Below are positions 40,501 to 50,910 of a stretch of DNA of 64,000 nt, piece by piece; position 1 is the stretch's first letter, and each line of letters starts with the position of its first letter. Position numbers and translations under genes: made by a program. Source of the stretch: Acanthornis magna (taxonomy: Eukaryota > Chordata > Aves > Passeriformes > Acanthizidae); the NCBI GenBank assembly GCA_036785705.1, contig JAWUZG010000056.1, positions 1,737,001-1,801,000 of the forward strand, read 5' to 3'. Below the pieces are notes generated by a model. It made no database searches. It was given only the letters and a program-made list of their open reading frames with translations, and had not been told where the DNA came from.

Positions 40501-42213
40501 TATGCAGTTGGCTGTTACCCCAGAAGCTGGGCTAAGCTGTAAATGATAATGACAGTTACTAGTTCAGAACATTTGATCCCAGTAGTTTTATTTCACTCAA
40601 AATTGTTATCATTAAGACGCTGCTTGTAGTTTAATGGAAGCATTGGCAGTTTGAGGTGGCACTAGCTAAGTGTTCTGTTCTACAAGACTGGTTACGTTTT
40701 CTGCAGGAAATTGTTGTATAAATCATCCTGGAAGTTTCAGCTTATTTGAATGCCTGAGGGTGAAGCATGCTGTAACAATATGTAATGGGGTTTGAGAGGA
40801 ATATGGCATTACTAATACCTGGGAACTGCCAGAACCGGGCAGGGAAACAACACATTAAACAAGGTGATGGCATTGGAAATGCAGTGTTTCTGAAAGCTTG
40901 GTGGGCCTTTGCCCATCCACCAGTTGATGTTGTGACTCCAATCCGACCAAATGCTGAAGTGAAGGAAGCTCTCTTGTAGATAATGTGCATCTCATAAGAC
41001 TGTCCCAACATGCAGATTAATTAGTTCTTAAGGACTAATAATAGAGCTAGTGACAAATTGGCAAGAGACGCTTAGCAAAGAAACATGGGAAGGTAATAAT
41101 TTTTGTCAGTGTTTTTCACAGAATATTTCAGCTGCTTCTTAGTAAAAAGCTGAAACTTCAAAGGCCAAAATGACACCCTGATAAAAATAGATTCTTTTCC
41201 CCCAATAAATAGATTTCCAGTTATGTGAATTTGGATGGATTCTTTTAGGAGTCACGCCTCAAATGTTTTCACATACAACGTTATGGATCTTTTAGCTCCT
41301 AGATATTATCTGTGTGGGAGCTAAATTTTTAAGAGCTTGGGTTAATATAGTCTCTAGACATTTCTTGAATTGTGAACAAGATATTTATAATTGTTTTATT
41401 TAAAAAACCTTAGTGCCAGTAAACTATTTGCATCACTATCTGCTTTCTCTCACAGTACTTAGGCTGGTGTGCCAGGCTGCTATAAGCATATTTTTACTGT
41501 CACCCAGATTGAATAAATTCCTAGAGACAAAGTTCCTAGGGACCATGGTGGATATGAAATTTTATCTCCTCCAAATCCATACCACAATCTTCCTTTAGTG
41601 AATTTCTGATTCAAATCTAATAGCTGTAATTAAAGTATACTTTTGGTAAAACAAAATCCAAAAAATGTGCATCCAGAACTCTTCAGCCTCTCAAATGTTC
41701 CAGAAAGGTTTTCTTTCAGGTTCCAGCATACCCTCTCTAAAGTGTCTCTCCCTGTCCTGCTGGGATGCTCTGGAGCTCTTCTGAAGACTGCTGGCAGTGT
41801 AAGACATGCTGCTTGTCTGTATCACAGAGCAAATAGAAGATAACAATCAGCATCTCTTTGTCCCAACAAGAGAAACAACTTTACCTGCCTAATTCGTCTT
41901 GTTTAGGACCCAAATGCTGTGCCATAGCCAAAGTACCATTGGGAAACATTTAGCTCTGCTCTATATCCAATAAATTGGGCAATTTACACTTGATATAATC
42001 CAGTGCTGAGCTTGGCCCCTGAGCTAATCTATTCAGATGGAATTTTCTCCCATAATATTTAAATCTTCTCAAAGCATCAAAGAAAAAAGTAAATTTCTTT
42101 ACACAGCACCTTCCTTTTTGTACTTTAAGGAAAATGTTGTGCATAGAGACAAATGTGTTTATATCTCTTAATCTTTTTCTTTCTTGTGCAGTACTTTCCA
42201 CATAAGAATCTGA
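10491..42213 (+). CDS. CIB2: CIB2, calcium and integrin-binding family member 2, complete coding region in six exons
   Basis: Join of 10491-10541, 20023-20057, 29454-29565, 36008-36155, 36244-36439 and 42192-42213: 564 nt, 187 residues plus TGA, the family's usual length. It is an EF-hand protein that binds calcium and magnesium and integrin tails, and works with TMC1/2 in hair-cell mechanotransduction (family knowledge). It starts [13 protein letters not shown], including the Gly-2 expected for N-myristoylation, and ends STFHIRI. The EF-3 loop is D116-N118-D120...D127 and the EF-4 loop D157-D159-D161-K163...D168; the N-terminal EF-hands lack canonical loops. Residue 99 is Ser and 66 is Lys, where human CIB2 has Cys and Arg. 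A few segments ([16 protein letters not shown]) resemble CIB3, but most positions and the synteny with IDH3A and TBC1D2B favour CIB2. No frameshift or stop is present. The ATG has A at -3 and G at +4. Confidence 0.95.
12655..12682. repeat. Poly(T) tract, 28 bases
   Basis: Uninterrupted run of 28 T in CIB2 intron 1. Length variation is likely. No retrotransposon body is recognised beside it. Confidence 0.9.
17120..18740. promoter_or_regulatory. Candidate conserved non-coding (enhancer-like) block in CIB2 intron 1
   Basis: The sequence has an unusually varied vocabulary, with many homeodomain-type cores (TTAATTT, CTTTAATTAAATTGG, CCTAATTGG, CTAATTACAGATGATTG, CAATAATTGATACC) next to CAATTGACATCAGC and CAATTGACAGGCC. 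It has no coding frame and no repeat signature. Such stretches are common in vertebrate enhancers. This is inference from texture only, without alignment. Confidence 0.3.
19609..19625 (+). promoter_or_regulatory. CTCF-like motif
   Basis: TTCCAGTAGGGGGATAC resembles the CTCF core CCASYAGRKGGC over most positions. A single match by eye; chance is possible. Confidence 0.2.
20023..20057 (+). CDS. CIB2: CIB2 coding exon 2 (35 nt)
   Basis: Encodes [11 protein letters not shown] plus two bases of the Arg-29 codon, phase 2. The acceptor is TTTTTTTAACAG and the donor is GTAAGT. The exon is too short to appear as an open frame of its own, and was found by family sequence and phase. Confidence 0.93.
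23410..23842 (+). mobile_element. CR1 non-LTR retrotransposon, 3' end fragment
   Basis: The sequence reads as the CR1 3' region in plus orientation: GTGTACTGTGTCCAGCTCTG, GGGCTCCCCAGTACAGGAG, GGAAAGGCTGAGAGAGCTGA, CACAGGAGGTTC, GTGAGGGTGACTGAGC, CATCCTTGGAGATATTC. It ends in the family's octamer-type tail ATTCTGTGATTC. Compared with the usual element, a stretch after the AGAGAGCTGAG motif is missing, so this is a 5'-truncated copy with an internal deletion. It encodes no intact protein. Confidence 0.93.
27573..27595. repeat. Poly(T) tract with flanking GGTT/TTTG simple repeat
   Basis: 23 T in a row, followed by GGTTGGTTGGTTAG and then TTTGTTTGTTTG. Low-complexity sequence in CIB2 intron 2. 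Confidence 0.85.
29454..29565 (+). CDS. CIB2: CIB2 coding exon 3
   Basis: 112 nt, from the last base of the Arg-29 codon to Lys-66. It contains [19 protein letters not shown] and ends NMPELK. Glu-64, mutated in a human Usher/deafness allele, is conserved. The acceptor is TTGTTTACAG, the donor is GTATCA and the exit is phase 0. Confidence 0.95.
29566..36007 (+). other. CIB2: CIB2 intron 3
   Basis: About 6.4 kb. Right after the donor it holds a coding-like segment (29665-29940), listed separately. A T-rich tract lies at about 32960-32985. GC-richer patches at 31.6-31.95 and 32.17-32.27 kb are unassigned. Confidence 0.85.
29665..29940 (+). pseudogene. Unrecognised coding-like segment, possible retropseudogene or alternative exon
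   Basis: An open frame of about 90 codons follows an in-frame stop at 29662-29664 and ends with TGA at 29938-29940. Its composition is protein-like, with alternating hydrophobic and charged residues and no low complexity, for example [39 protein letters not shown] and [10 protein letters not shown]. There is no suitable ATG at its start. A strong acceptor-like CTTTCTTGCAG lies inside it at 29736-29746, and a pyrimidine-rich tract ends in AAG at 29692. Splicing from CIB2 exon 3 (phase 0) to either acceptor gives an early stop, so it does not extend CIB2 in this frame. I do not recognise the family. It may be a fragment of a processed gene copy, an exon of an overlapping transcript, or chance. 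Confidence 0.35.
36008..36155 (+). CDS. CIB2: CIB2 coding exon 4
   Basis: 148 nt, residues 67-115 plus one base. It encodes [18 protein letters not shown] and the [11 protein letters not shown] helix, with Phe-91 conserved. Residue 99 is Ser rather than the human Cys. The acceptor is TTTTTCACAG, the donor is GTACTG and the exit is phase 1. Confidence 0.96.
36156..36243 (+). other. CIB2: CIB2 intron 4 (88 nt)
   Basis: Very short intron with donor GTACTG and acceptor CTTCTGTTGTTTAG. Its length is close to the lower limit for vertebrate introns. It has no in-frame stop until near its end, so reading through adds residues before a TGA. Confidence 0.92.
36244..36439 (+). CDS. CIB2: CIB2 coding exon 5 (EF-3 and EF-4)
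   Basis: 196 nt, residues 116-180 plus two bases. It carries both functional calcium-binding loops: [12 protein letters not shown] (116-127) and [12 protein letters not shown] (157-168). Position 12 is Asp in both loops rather than Glu, typical of CIB proteins and consistent with magnesium binding. The acceptor is TTGTTTAG and the donor is GTATTA. The preceding intron is only 88 nt. Confidence 0.96.
36440..42191 (+). other. CIB2: CIB2 intron 5
   Basis: About 5.75 kb between the EF-hand exon and the 22-nt final coding exon. It contains the probable solo LTR at 38214-38484. Open frames at 38776-39108, 39494-39769 and 40742-41011 are not supported as genes. Confidence 0.85.
38214..38484 (+). 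mobile_element. Probable solo LTR of an endogenous retrovirus
   Basis: A segment starting TGTTACCC and ending near TGTTTCA. It has the internal order of an LTR: a GC-richer U3 part, a TATA-like CATAAAAGG at about 38342, then AATAAA at about 38434, then a T-rich U5-like end (TTTGTCCACATTTTATAC). No gag, pol or env sequence adjoins it, so it would be a solo LTR. I could not find matching target-site duplications, and the exact ends are approximate. The open frame on its minus strand (38221-38448) is incidental. Confidence 0.5.
42192..42213 (+). CDS. CIB2: CIB2 coding exon 6 (22 nt to stop)
   Basis: The acceptor TCTTGTGCAG is followed by a segment completing Ser-181 and encoding TFHIRI and TGA. 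This restores the invariant STFHIRI C-terminus in the correct phase and gives exactly 187 residues. The 3' UTR continues rightward. No AATAAA is near; an ATTAAA at about 42479, with an A tract at 42544-42558, is a weak candidate for the transcript end. Confidence 0.95.
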
Positions 42214-42543
42214 AGATGTTTCCGCCAGTCCAGCCTTTCTGAATCTCAGGCACTCCAGGGGCTTTTGTCCTCTAATGAGGGCTTCTTAGAACTCAGCAGA
42301 AAGTACTGAAATAATTTTGGTCCACAAAGAGACAGAAGCATCATGTGATCTACAGGATATTTGGAACAGTCGCATTTTTATCTTCACTGCTGGCCAAGCA
42401 CTCTGGCAAAGATGGTTGGTTGCTGGATTGTGGTTTTTCTTTTTTCCTCCCCTTTTTTTTAACAGTCAGAATCAGAATATTATTAAAGGTATTTCCACAT
42501 AGTTTTTATATTTATGAATATTTAATACTGCTCTTAAAAGTGC

Positions 42544-42558
42544 AAAAAAAAAAAAAAA
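42544..42558. repeat. Poly(A) tract, 15 bases
   Basis: Genomic A run about 330 bases after the CIB2 stop codon and about 65 after an ATTAAA. It could cause internal oligo-dT priming in cDNA and make the CIB2 3' end look closer than it is. Confidence 0.85.
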
Positions 42559-45500
42559 GATTGAGAGAAAGATTAGCTTTGATGTGTTTTCCAAGAGTAT
42601 TTGAAAGAAAGCATGGGCCTTAAATAATGAGATGCCTCTATCACTGTGTTGTACAGCTGGGGATCTTGCATGGAAAATGTCTGAGGTGAAAGAACTGCAG
42701 TCAAGATCAAGCTCCCAGTGTTGAAGACAACCACAGCCCAGGTTTGCCTTTCAGCCACTGAAATGGCAACTGCTGGGTTTGGTGCTTACCTTCAACCAAT
42801 ATTTTATGGATTGTTGTGTCCTTATAAAACTTGAAATATTTGCCTTTTGTATATGATAACTATATATGTGATTAATTTCATCCCAAGATAAATGGTAAAA
42901 CTGTGTCCTTATTCTCAAAGGGGCTCCTGCATTTTACTCATTCTATGGGCTGACAATGTTGAATGGAGGAACATGGTCATCTGTAACTCATGAAGAAGTT
43001 GAAGAAGCACAGAACTACTATTAAGGACATGAAAAGACATTTTCTTTCTAAACAAGCTATGCAATCTCTCCCATAAAATGCATGAATGCAGTTCTATGTT
43101 TCTCTTTCCCCTCCAGCTGAAAATCAGCTAGATCTTTTTTTCTTTTTTTAAACGTCCAGTATTGTTTAGGTACTGGGGCCAGAAGACAATCATATGTGTA
43201 TTAATTACTGTTCTAACAGTCAATAGAAGGGCTCTGTCACTTACATGGCTTCTGTATCAAAGTCATCACAATTAAAACTTTTGAAGCATTCTGTTGTGCT
43301 TTGAGAATTTTTAGGCTGAGCACATACTAATTTCCTTTCTGATCATTATTCCAATTACTATAAAGTTAAATCTTTCAAAGGATGAAATGTGTTATTCTTA
43401 TTGAAGAAGTTGTTTAAGTAGAGAACCTAACCTTTTTATCATTTCTGTAGGGATGGTGATGCTTATCTACCTCAGGAAGTCTTCTGTGTGGTGAGCTTGC
43501 AGGGTAGATTGCTCTTCAGATTTCCACACTATCGATAAAGAAGCAATATTTCTCTAGCAGTATGGTTGTACATTAAAAGTTTCAATGGAAATTTTGGATA
43601 TTCAAGGTATACAGGACAGACTTGTCTAAGATTGCACAGTGAAAGTGAAACCTGTATGTTAGTGATAACATTTATTTTTAATATATATTTTAAAGCTATC
43701 ATGTTCAGCAATGTTTATAGCATTTTAATGCTTCCTCCTACTGACTTCTGTTTAGATAAAGGAATTAAACCTGAATTCCCTTACCCAAGTTAGAATTAAC
43801 AGAAATCAATCCTAATATTCAGTTCTAAATTAGTAAAAAGAGATTCAACCCTCTTTTTCATTTTGAGCAGATTAAGTTAGATGTATTGGCTGATTCAAAC
43901 TATTTGCAAGGCATTGGCATTAAGAGAGATTATGTTAAAACTACTACCTATGAATTGAAGTATCAGCCTATTTTTTTTTTTTTTTCATTTCAAGAGAGAC
44001 ATTTAATCTTGGAAGCCTTGTGAGGTGTGTAGGAGGATGTGATAACAATGTATTGTAAAATACCAGGTTGCAAGATTCTGGATCAGATTATTTAGACAAA
44101 AAGGATCTGGTGATGATGACAGGTCAGTTCCTTTTGACATCAACCTCCTTCTTCTATGCTTTAAGATTGTTACAAGCTAAAATTCCTGTTTTCCTGACAC
44201 TGTGTGTCATTCCATGGTTGCATTATATTCCCCTCTTAAAGGAAGAACTCAGTTGCCTTGGAATGTGCTCAGTGAGTTGTTTTCCTGTGTCCTCCCTGAC
44301 CTAAATGTCACAAAGCAGTTGAAGAGAGACTTGAGCTTGCAGCCAGATGTTTGACCTTGGAGTCATCCATCTGAGCTGAGAAAGCAAGAGAAAAAGAAAT
44401 TAGGAGCACACTGTGAAGAAATATTCCTGTCCATAGGGAAGAATTGTTGCAGAACACTGCAGATATAAATGTGTGCAGGTGTCCAAACTGCCTTTATTTT
44501 TTTGACTTGTTTTCGTGTCCTGTAACAAAACCCGGAGAAACATTGTATGTCCCCCGTGTCTGAGAGCCATACGTGCACTAAGTACTTCAGCACTGCCTAG
44601 CGGTGGATAAGTTTTACAGCACCTGATGGCAAAGGTAAGGGATAGATTTCTGGAGAGCTTTGTATTTGCACTTTCTTACTTGTCTGTAGTTCGATATCTT
44701 ACGGCTGAAAGTTTTCTCACAGCAAGACTGTTGAGTGAGTAGGAGTTGGGCGTGATGCAAATTTTATGCTGTCAAGGGGTACCAAACCAGCTGGCTTTTG
44801 GCAATTGTATTCCTGGCACAATCTAACAGACTCACTAGCAAGTGTTTCTTCAACCAGCCTTACTCAGAAGAATATTAGACCATTTAGAAAGAAACTGAAA
44901 CAGTAAGAGATTTAGATTTAAAACTGTTTTGGATTTGGCCCAAAAGCAGGAGGACATACATTTTGAATTGCAAAAAAGTGTTAAATACGAACAGACATTA
45001 CTGTATTTCTTAAAAAATGGACAAAGAAAAATGAAAACCATTACCTAAAGCCTCTATCAAAATAACTATTTGGGTGTCATCTCTCATTAATATACATTTA
45101 AAACATTGTGGGGACACAAAAAGAGCTTGTGAATGTAAATAAAACAGTATCAAAAAGTAAGAAATAACCAAGTTATTTTAATTGATCATTGTTTTAAGGA
45201 AGTACTGTAAGCCAAGATGTGCAACAGCCTGCAGGCTAAAATCTGATCTGCGTTACTTCCACATTAATCTCCAGTAACTGCTGACTTCAGGGGAATTAAC
45301 TCTTGTCTGTAATTGGATCTGTGTTGGCGAAAGTACTCGAGGTTTTGCTGCAGTTCTTTGTGCCCTCTCATGCCCTTTTAATGTAATCTTAAAATGCTGA
45401 ATGTTCTTTTCTTAACCAATAACCACATGCTCCTCTTTGTCAACAGGCTTAGTGCTGGAATCTTTCAATTTCTTGCAGTCACACAGGAATAGTCTCCTTT

Positions 45501-47249
45501 CCTTTTCTCCCCAGGGCTAATTTTTCTCTCCTTTTATGTGTTAGAGGCACTGACGGTGAAACCTCACCAGGTGGCACCACAACACCATAGCAAGTCATAA
45601 CTTCATTTAACTGTTTAAATGCCCCTGAAATACAGAATACCATACAGAATCTATAATACCACAAACAAAAATACGAAAACCGTGGTTAATTACTGATTTT
45701 AAAACTGTACATAATTACAGAGAAAGTCTTGTGTGTCTCAATAGCATATTGATACAAATATGTTTTATTAAATTCCCTGAAAATTGAAATGTACATTGAA
45801 AATTGAAAAGAGATTTTCTTGCCAAAGCTGTAAAAACTCATATTCTAGACACCTGAATAGGTTAAGATTATATTCTGAAATAACAGAATATAAGGTAGGG
45901 TAGAGTTTTTGTTGTGGACTGGGAGATATTATGCTTGTCAGCTCAGAATCCTCAGTAAAACAATTTTGGCTGAAATAACAGCAGGATTAAGAAGAGTTTA
46001 TAATATTATTGCCCAATACACTTCATCTGGGAAAGACAATGGAGTGAAATTTGATGAGGAAGACATTAAAGATAATAAAATTAAAATTGTTCATGTCCTT
46101 AGGAAGATGTGTGTCTGGGACAGAAGTACAGGACACAGCAAACAGATGTTCTCCTCTTTTGTCTGTATCATTTTGCAGTTTTGGGTGTCTTGTAGAGATG
46201 ATAGTGACATCGTGTGACTATCAAATTCTCTTTGGTGGGGAAAAGGAAGGGCCTGTTCTTGGTAGAATTAAAAGAGCATCAGCATTTCAGATAAAAGTGC
46301 CTTTATTTAGCTGTAAGTTCTGCCATTTTTGTCCGTAAGACATTTTACAATCTGAACTCCAGGTGAAATTCCCCACTGCCCTTTCCCTTGGACTGTCTCC
46401 AAGCAGTGACAGGGCAGGTGTGTCAGCCCTGGCTGCTCTGAGGTGCAGTGCAGGTGATTCCTTCCCTCTGCTCTGCCTCTGCCAGGATCTGCTCAGAGCC
46501 AGATGTTTTTATGCACCAACCCCTGACTCCTGTGCATTCTGCAGGTACAGCGTCAGTGGCTGTTGAGTGTGTGCTCACGAGCCCTGCAGCACAAGGCATC
46601 ATTTGTACCCCCTCTCCAGTTCCTGCCATGCAGATTGGGGCCATATGTGCCTGGAAATGTAGGGCAGAGTGGTTTAACTCTGCTCAAGAGGGCTGTGGGC
46701 ACCAGGCCAGCCTCCTCCTTTTCTAGCTGTAACTTTCCTCCAGTGAAATCAGTGGATGTGGCAGCATGCCAGGAGCAAGGCAACTCATTGCTGTGGGCTT
46801 AATCACAGCTTGGGCAATTCAATAGGGATCAAGCTTGCCCTGTGCTCTGCACACTGACAAGCTCTGGGAATTGGTAGCTGCTGGTTAAAGGGGGGATAAT
46901 TGAAGGCTTTGGTCTGGTCCCTCATGTAGAGCTCTGAGAAAGCAGGTAGCAGGTGTCTCTGTTTACTTGCTGGAAATGATTTTCAGTTTGGGCTGAGAAA
47001 GCATCCATCTGCCCAGCAGCCAGATCCAACTTTGTCATAGGCCTCTCATCCCCAGTGGTTATGGGCTATTCCTAACATCACCCCAGAGGCAGTACTGATA
47101 GTGAATTCATGCTGATCATTAGTAAGCTTTTTGTTAGCAATCTAATATTCAGGCTTACTTCAATGGCACTTAGAAATAAATTGATATTTACTAGATTTCC
47201 CCCATCCCAGCTGAAAGGAAATGATGTCCTACTTAGACATCTGCCTATA

Positions 47250-47408
47250 GAATCAGAGAATCACAGAATGTGCTGAGTTGGAAGGGACTCATCAGGATTG
47301 AGTCCAGCTCCTGGCCATGCACAGGACACCCGAGAGTCACAGCATCTGAGAGTGTCGTCCAAACTTTTCTTCAACTTTGTCAGGTTTGATGCTGTGACCA
47401 CTTTGTCA
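47250..47408 (-). mobile_element. CR1 retrotransposon 3' end fragment, reverse orientation
   Basis: Begins with the reversed CR1 tail (AATCAGAGAATCACAGAAT). It continues with GAGTTGGAAGGGACTCATCA, GAGTCCAGCTCCTGGCCATG and CACAGGACACCC, the standard inverted CR1 3' UTR signature, then fades into unique sequence. Only about 160 bases remain. No coding part is left. Confidence 0.9.
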
Positions 47409-50400
47409 TTGTGGACTAATAGGCCCTGAGAGGAAAAAGAATATTGATATTTTAACCAAAATTATATTTTGGGTTTTCCAAAAATGATAATGCTTTTTTT
47501 TTTCTTTATACAGATACAAAGTTCATACAAAAAGCTGTAGATTCAGAGAGAATTCCCTCTAGAAGAAGTTTGAAACTGAAAGACTGTTTTTGTTCTGCCT
47601 AAACAAATGGGTTAATTGATGTGTATATTCACAGAAATAAACTCAGTTCCAGGAAATTCAGTGAGACCTTTCATGTTTAAAATTTTTCATCTATTTTGTG
47701 GTGATTTTAGTGACTATTGTTATTCTAATGATATAACCAAATATGATGAGGAAGTATAGAAAAATTCCCTATTGTAATTTCACACATCCTCATGATGACA
47801 GTAGCATTAGAATTTGCATTCAAAAATCCCTCTTACAACACATCTTTAAACTTTGGCTTTCTGCAGAATTTGCTTGCAAATATTCCTAGTGGAATGACTT
47901 AGTCCCATGTGACTAATTCTCAGTACTTTTTCCATTTCCAGTTATCCCCTCTAAATGAAAAAGTAGAGGGAATAATTGGTGTCCAGAGATGTTAATGTGT
48001 TTTGAGGTATTTTCATTCCAAGAAATTCACCAAGTTAAACAGTGGGTCATTAATCCAATAGGCTTGGCCTGATTTGCTTGAAGAGGTTTTTTACTCACTG
48101 GGATAATTCTGTAGTAGGCAGATATCCTTGGGGGCTGGATTTCCACAGGAAGAGTCCTACTAACTTCAATAGGCAGGCTTCAGATCAGGTCCTTAAATAA
48201 TATTTTGCTTTATTCAAGCACAGAATGCATAAACAAAAAATCAAAACCTGCAGATAATAAATTATTCTGTTTCTGAAGAAATACTAATGTGCAGGCAGAG
48301 ATGGAAAACAGATTTACTGCAAGTATTTTTACTGTCTCATTCTTTATAAGACAGTACGTAAGCTGGAAGAAAATATCAAAACTTTGTGTGACAGATAAGT
48401 GAAGGGGAATTGTGAACTAGTAATTATCTCTAGTATGTCCCTTTGGTTCTGAAGAACTTATTAAAACATGATCTGAGACTACTGAAAAATGCAAAAAAAC
48501 TTCCTTTGCCATTTCATCTGTACCTGACACATTCAGTTTGAAAGCCTGTGCTTTACTACACTAAACAAAAAACATTAGAGTTCTCATAAAGAACACAGGC
48601 ATCAGAGCTCTCACTCTATTTCCTGTAAAACTGCACAGAACTCAGCTAACATTCCCTCTCATTTGCTTGCTTGAAATGAGGACATTGTGTACACAAAGAG
48701 GCTGCAGACTTCCCACTAATGCCACTGCCCTCGACACTATGAGTAAGCATTTGACAAAACAAATTCTGGTAAAGCCAAAGGAAATACTTTGAACAGGATC
48801 TTCATATTTTGTCCAAACTCCTTCTGGGAAGAAACCTGAGATTTATTATATCCCTTTGAAAATATCAGTATGTCCTTTGAAGGTTCACTCTTATTGATAT
48901 CTTCAGCAGAGAAGATACCTGGCAGAACACCCAGCGTTTCTGCAGTTCATCTGCTGTATTCACCTGGAGAATAACAGTGCAGGGAAAACAGAGCCCTTTG
49001 TCTGAGAAGAACCATGCTAAAACCTTGACTTAGTGAAATGAAACTGAGGGAGCTATGAATGCGTGATGAAACCCAGGAAGCTTGATTCAGTGACCTGGGT
49101 TTGGAACCCTACAAAATCTCCTACCTTTCCTTATCCTATTTACCTAAGATATAAAGCAGGTGGGATTATTTAATTGATGTCTGATCCAATAGTCTACAAA
49201 TGTGATTCTTAGTGGCCTTTAATTCTTCTTATATTTCACTAAAAAAGGGGAAGATGAAGGGTATGCCTAAGGAAAGAGAGTCAAGGTCACTTCCCTGGAC
49301 ATATAATGATTTATTCTGCCCCCAAGCAGGACCTTCAATCGCCTCCATGACTGCTGAGGCAGCCAATTTCTAAACTTTTTTATCTTAGAAATCCATTATA
49401 GGGACAGGAGGAAAAGACAATTGTGGCAATAATTTTAAATCAAGATTCATGGGTGATTTCATATTTGTGAATGGGATTTGCTTTCTGTTTAACATCATCC
49501 TTTTTAATGTTTCTCCTAACTGTGACACTGGAGTAGTGTTGCTGGCTACCTATTTTATCTTTTTTTCTTTCTTTTTTGAACTCATGAAACAATTTCTATC
49601 CTTTCTTTAATGATTTTTGTTAGCTCACAATAGAAGTTTGGGGGTTTGTTGTCAACTTTGATTTATAATTGTCTGTGAGGCATAGCAGGGATTTGTGATT
49701 TGTCTGGTTTGCATCTTTTATCTATGAGCATAATGAGCTGCTAAAAAGAGTTTAGATGAGAAGAAAAATTGTATTCAATTCTAGTACCACTGAGAATGGA
49801 ATTTTGGCCTGATGCTTCTTTGAATGCACATGGTCAGTGAAAGCAAATGAACAGAATGGAAATAGCTACATGAGCTTCTGGAATACTCCCACTAATTTGG
49901 GATCTGGAGGATAGAAATTCCTCTTCATTGTATTTCTGTCTTCAATCCAGTTGAAATGCAAAACTGCAGAGCACTATTAGATGTTTTTAATAGAGCTTTT
50001 CTAAAGTTCACAAGAAGATACAAGATATTTGGGTCAAAATGTTAGATAGATGATGGAAGATGAGCCCAAACTGCTGTGTCAACTATTTTTTTTTTGTGGG
50101 TGTGTGGTTGCAGAGGTTTTTATTCTGAAGGGTTGTATTTTGTGCAACACTGAACTAGGAACAATATATATAGTTTGTATCTAGAGTCTGCCAAAAAGCA
50201 GTGAGAGTGTCTAGACACTGTGAGAAAGAGTCTTTTCTTGGTTAAAAAAGTTATTCCACTGTAAGTACTAGCATTTTGTCTGCTGTAAGATTAGTGTAAT
50301 CAAGTGTAATTAGTGCAATTAAGTTTGTCCCACAAAATGGTCTTTTGGAAGGTTTATTTATTTTCTTTTACTTAAGCTTGTTTATTCAGCTGTAACCACA

Positions 50401-50826
50401 AATGTCTATCAGTACCTTGAGGATGTCTAAACAGAGAAATAATAACTCTCAAACCCTACCTTGGTGTAAAACACTACTAAAATCCTTGGTGCTGAGGGTA
50501 TCCTCAGTTCCACCAGCACAGCCATAGCAGGACAACCCTGTATTTGGGTACACAATTACCCTGCCAAAACATTGTATCAGAACTACCTGGCCAGAGCTGG
50601 TTGTGGTTCTGAGTCAGGCTGCGCTGCTCAGTGAATCCCTTAGTTCTATCCTTAACCGATGTTTCTTGTCTTTTGGTCTGAATACACTCAGTGCTAGAGC
50701 TTGCCACGAGGACTGCCCACATCCTACCCTTTTTTCTCAGGTAAATTTATCACTTCGTCAGGAATTGTGTCTCATTTGGGACTGAAGAGTTTGCATTGAC
50801 ACTTAATGCCCTGACAGTAAATAAGG

Positions 50827-50910
50827 CATTTTAGTTGTCCTCATTACTCCTTACCTACCCTCAGTTGCCATTTTAGTTGTCCTCAGTACTCCTTACCTAC
50901 TCTCAGTTCT
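50827..50910. repeat. 42-bp tandem duplication
   Basis: Two adjacent copies start at 50827 and 50869 with CATTTTAGTTGTCCTCA and share CTCCTTACCTAC; a few substitutions separate them. A simple local duplication with no evident function. Confidence 0.85.

Noticed and set aside
45909..46217. 102-codon plus-strand open frame with a protein-like middle
   Set aside because: No family resemblance, no splice-site context, and A/T-rich codons typical of background.
46360..46800. GC-richer patch with several overlapping open frames, considered as an SH2D7 remnant
   Set aside because: No SH2 core (FLIRLS type) or tyrosine-motif tail on either strand; all frames are short and contradict each other.
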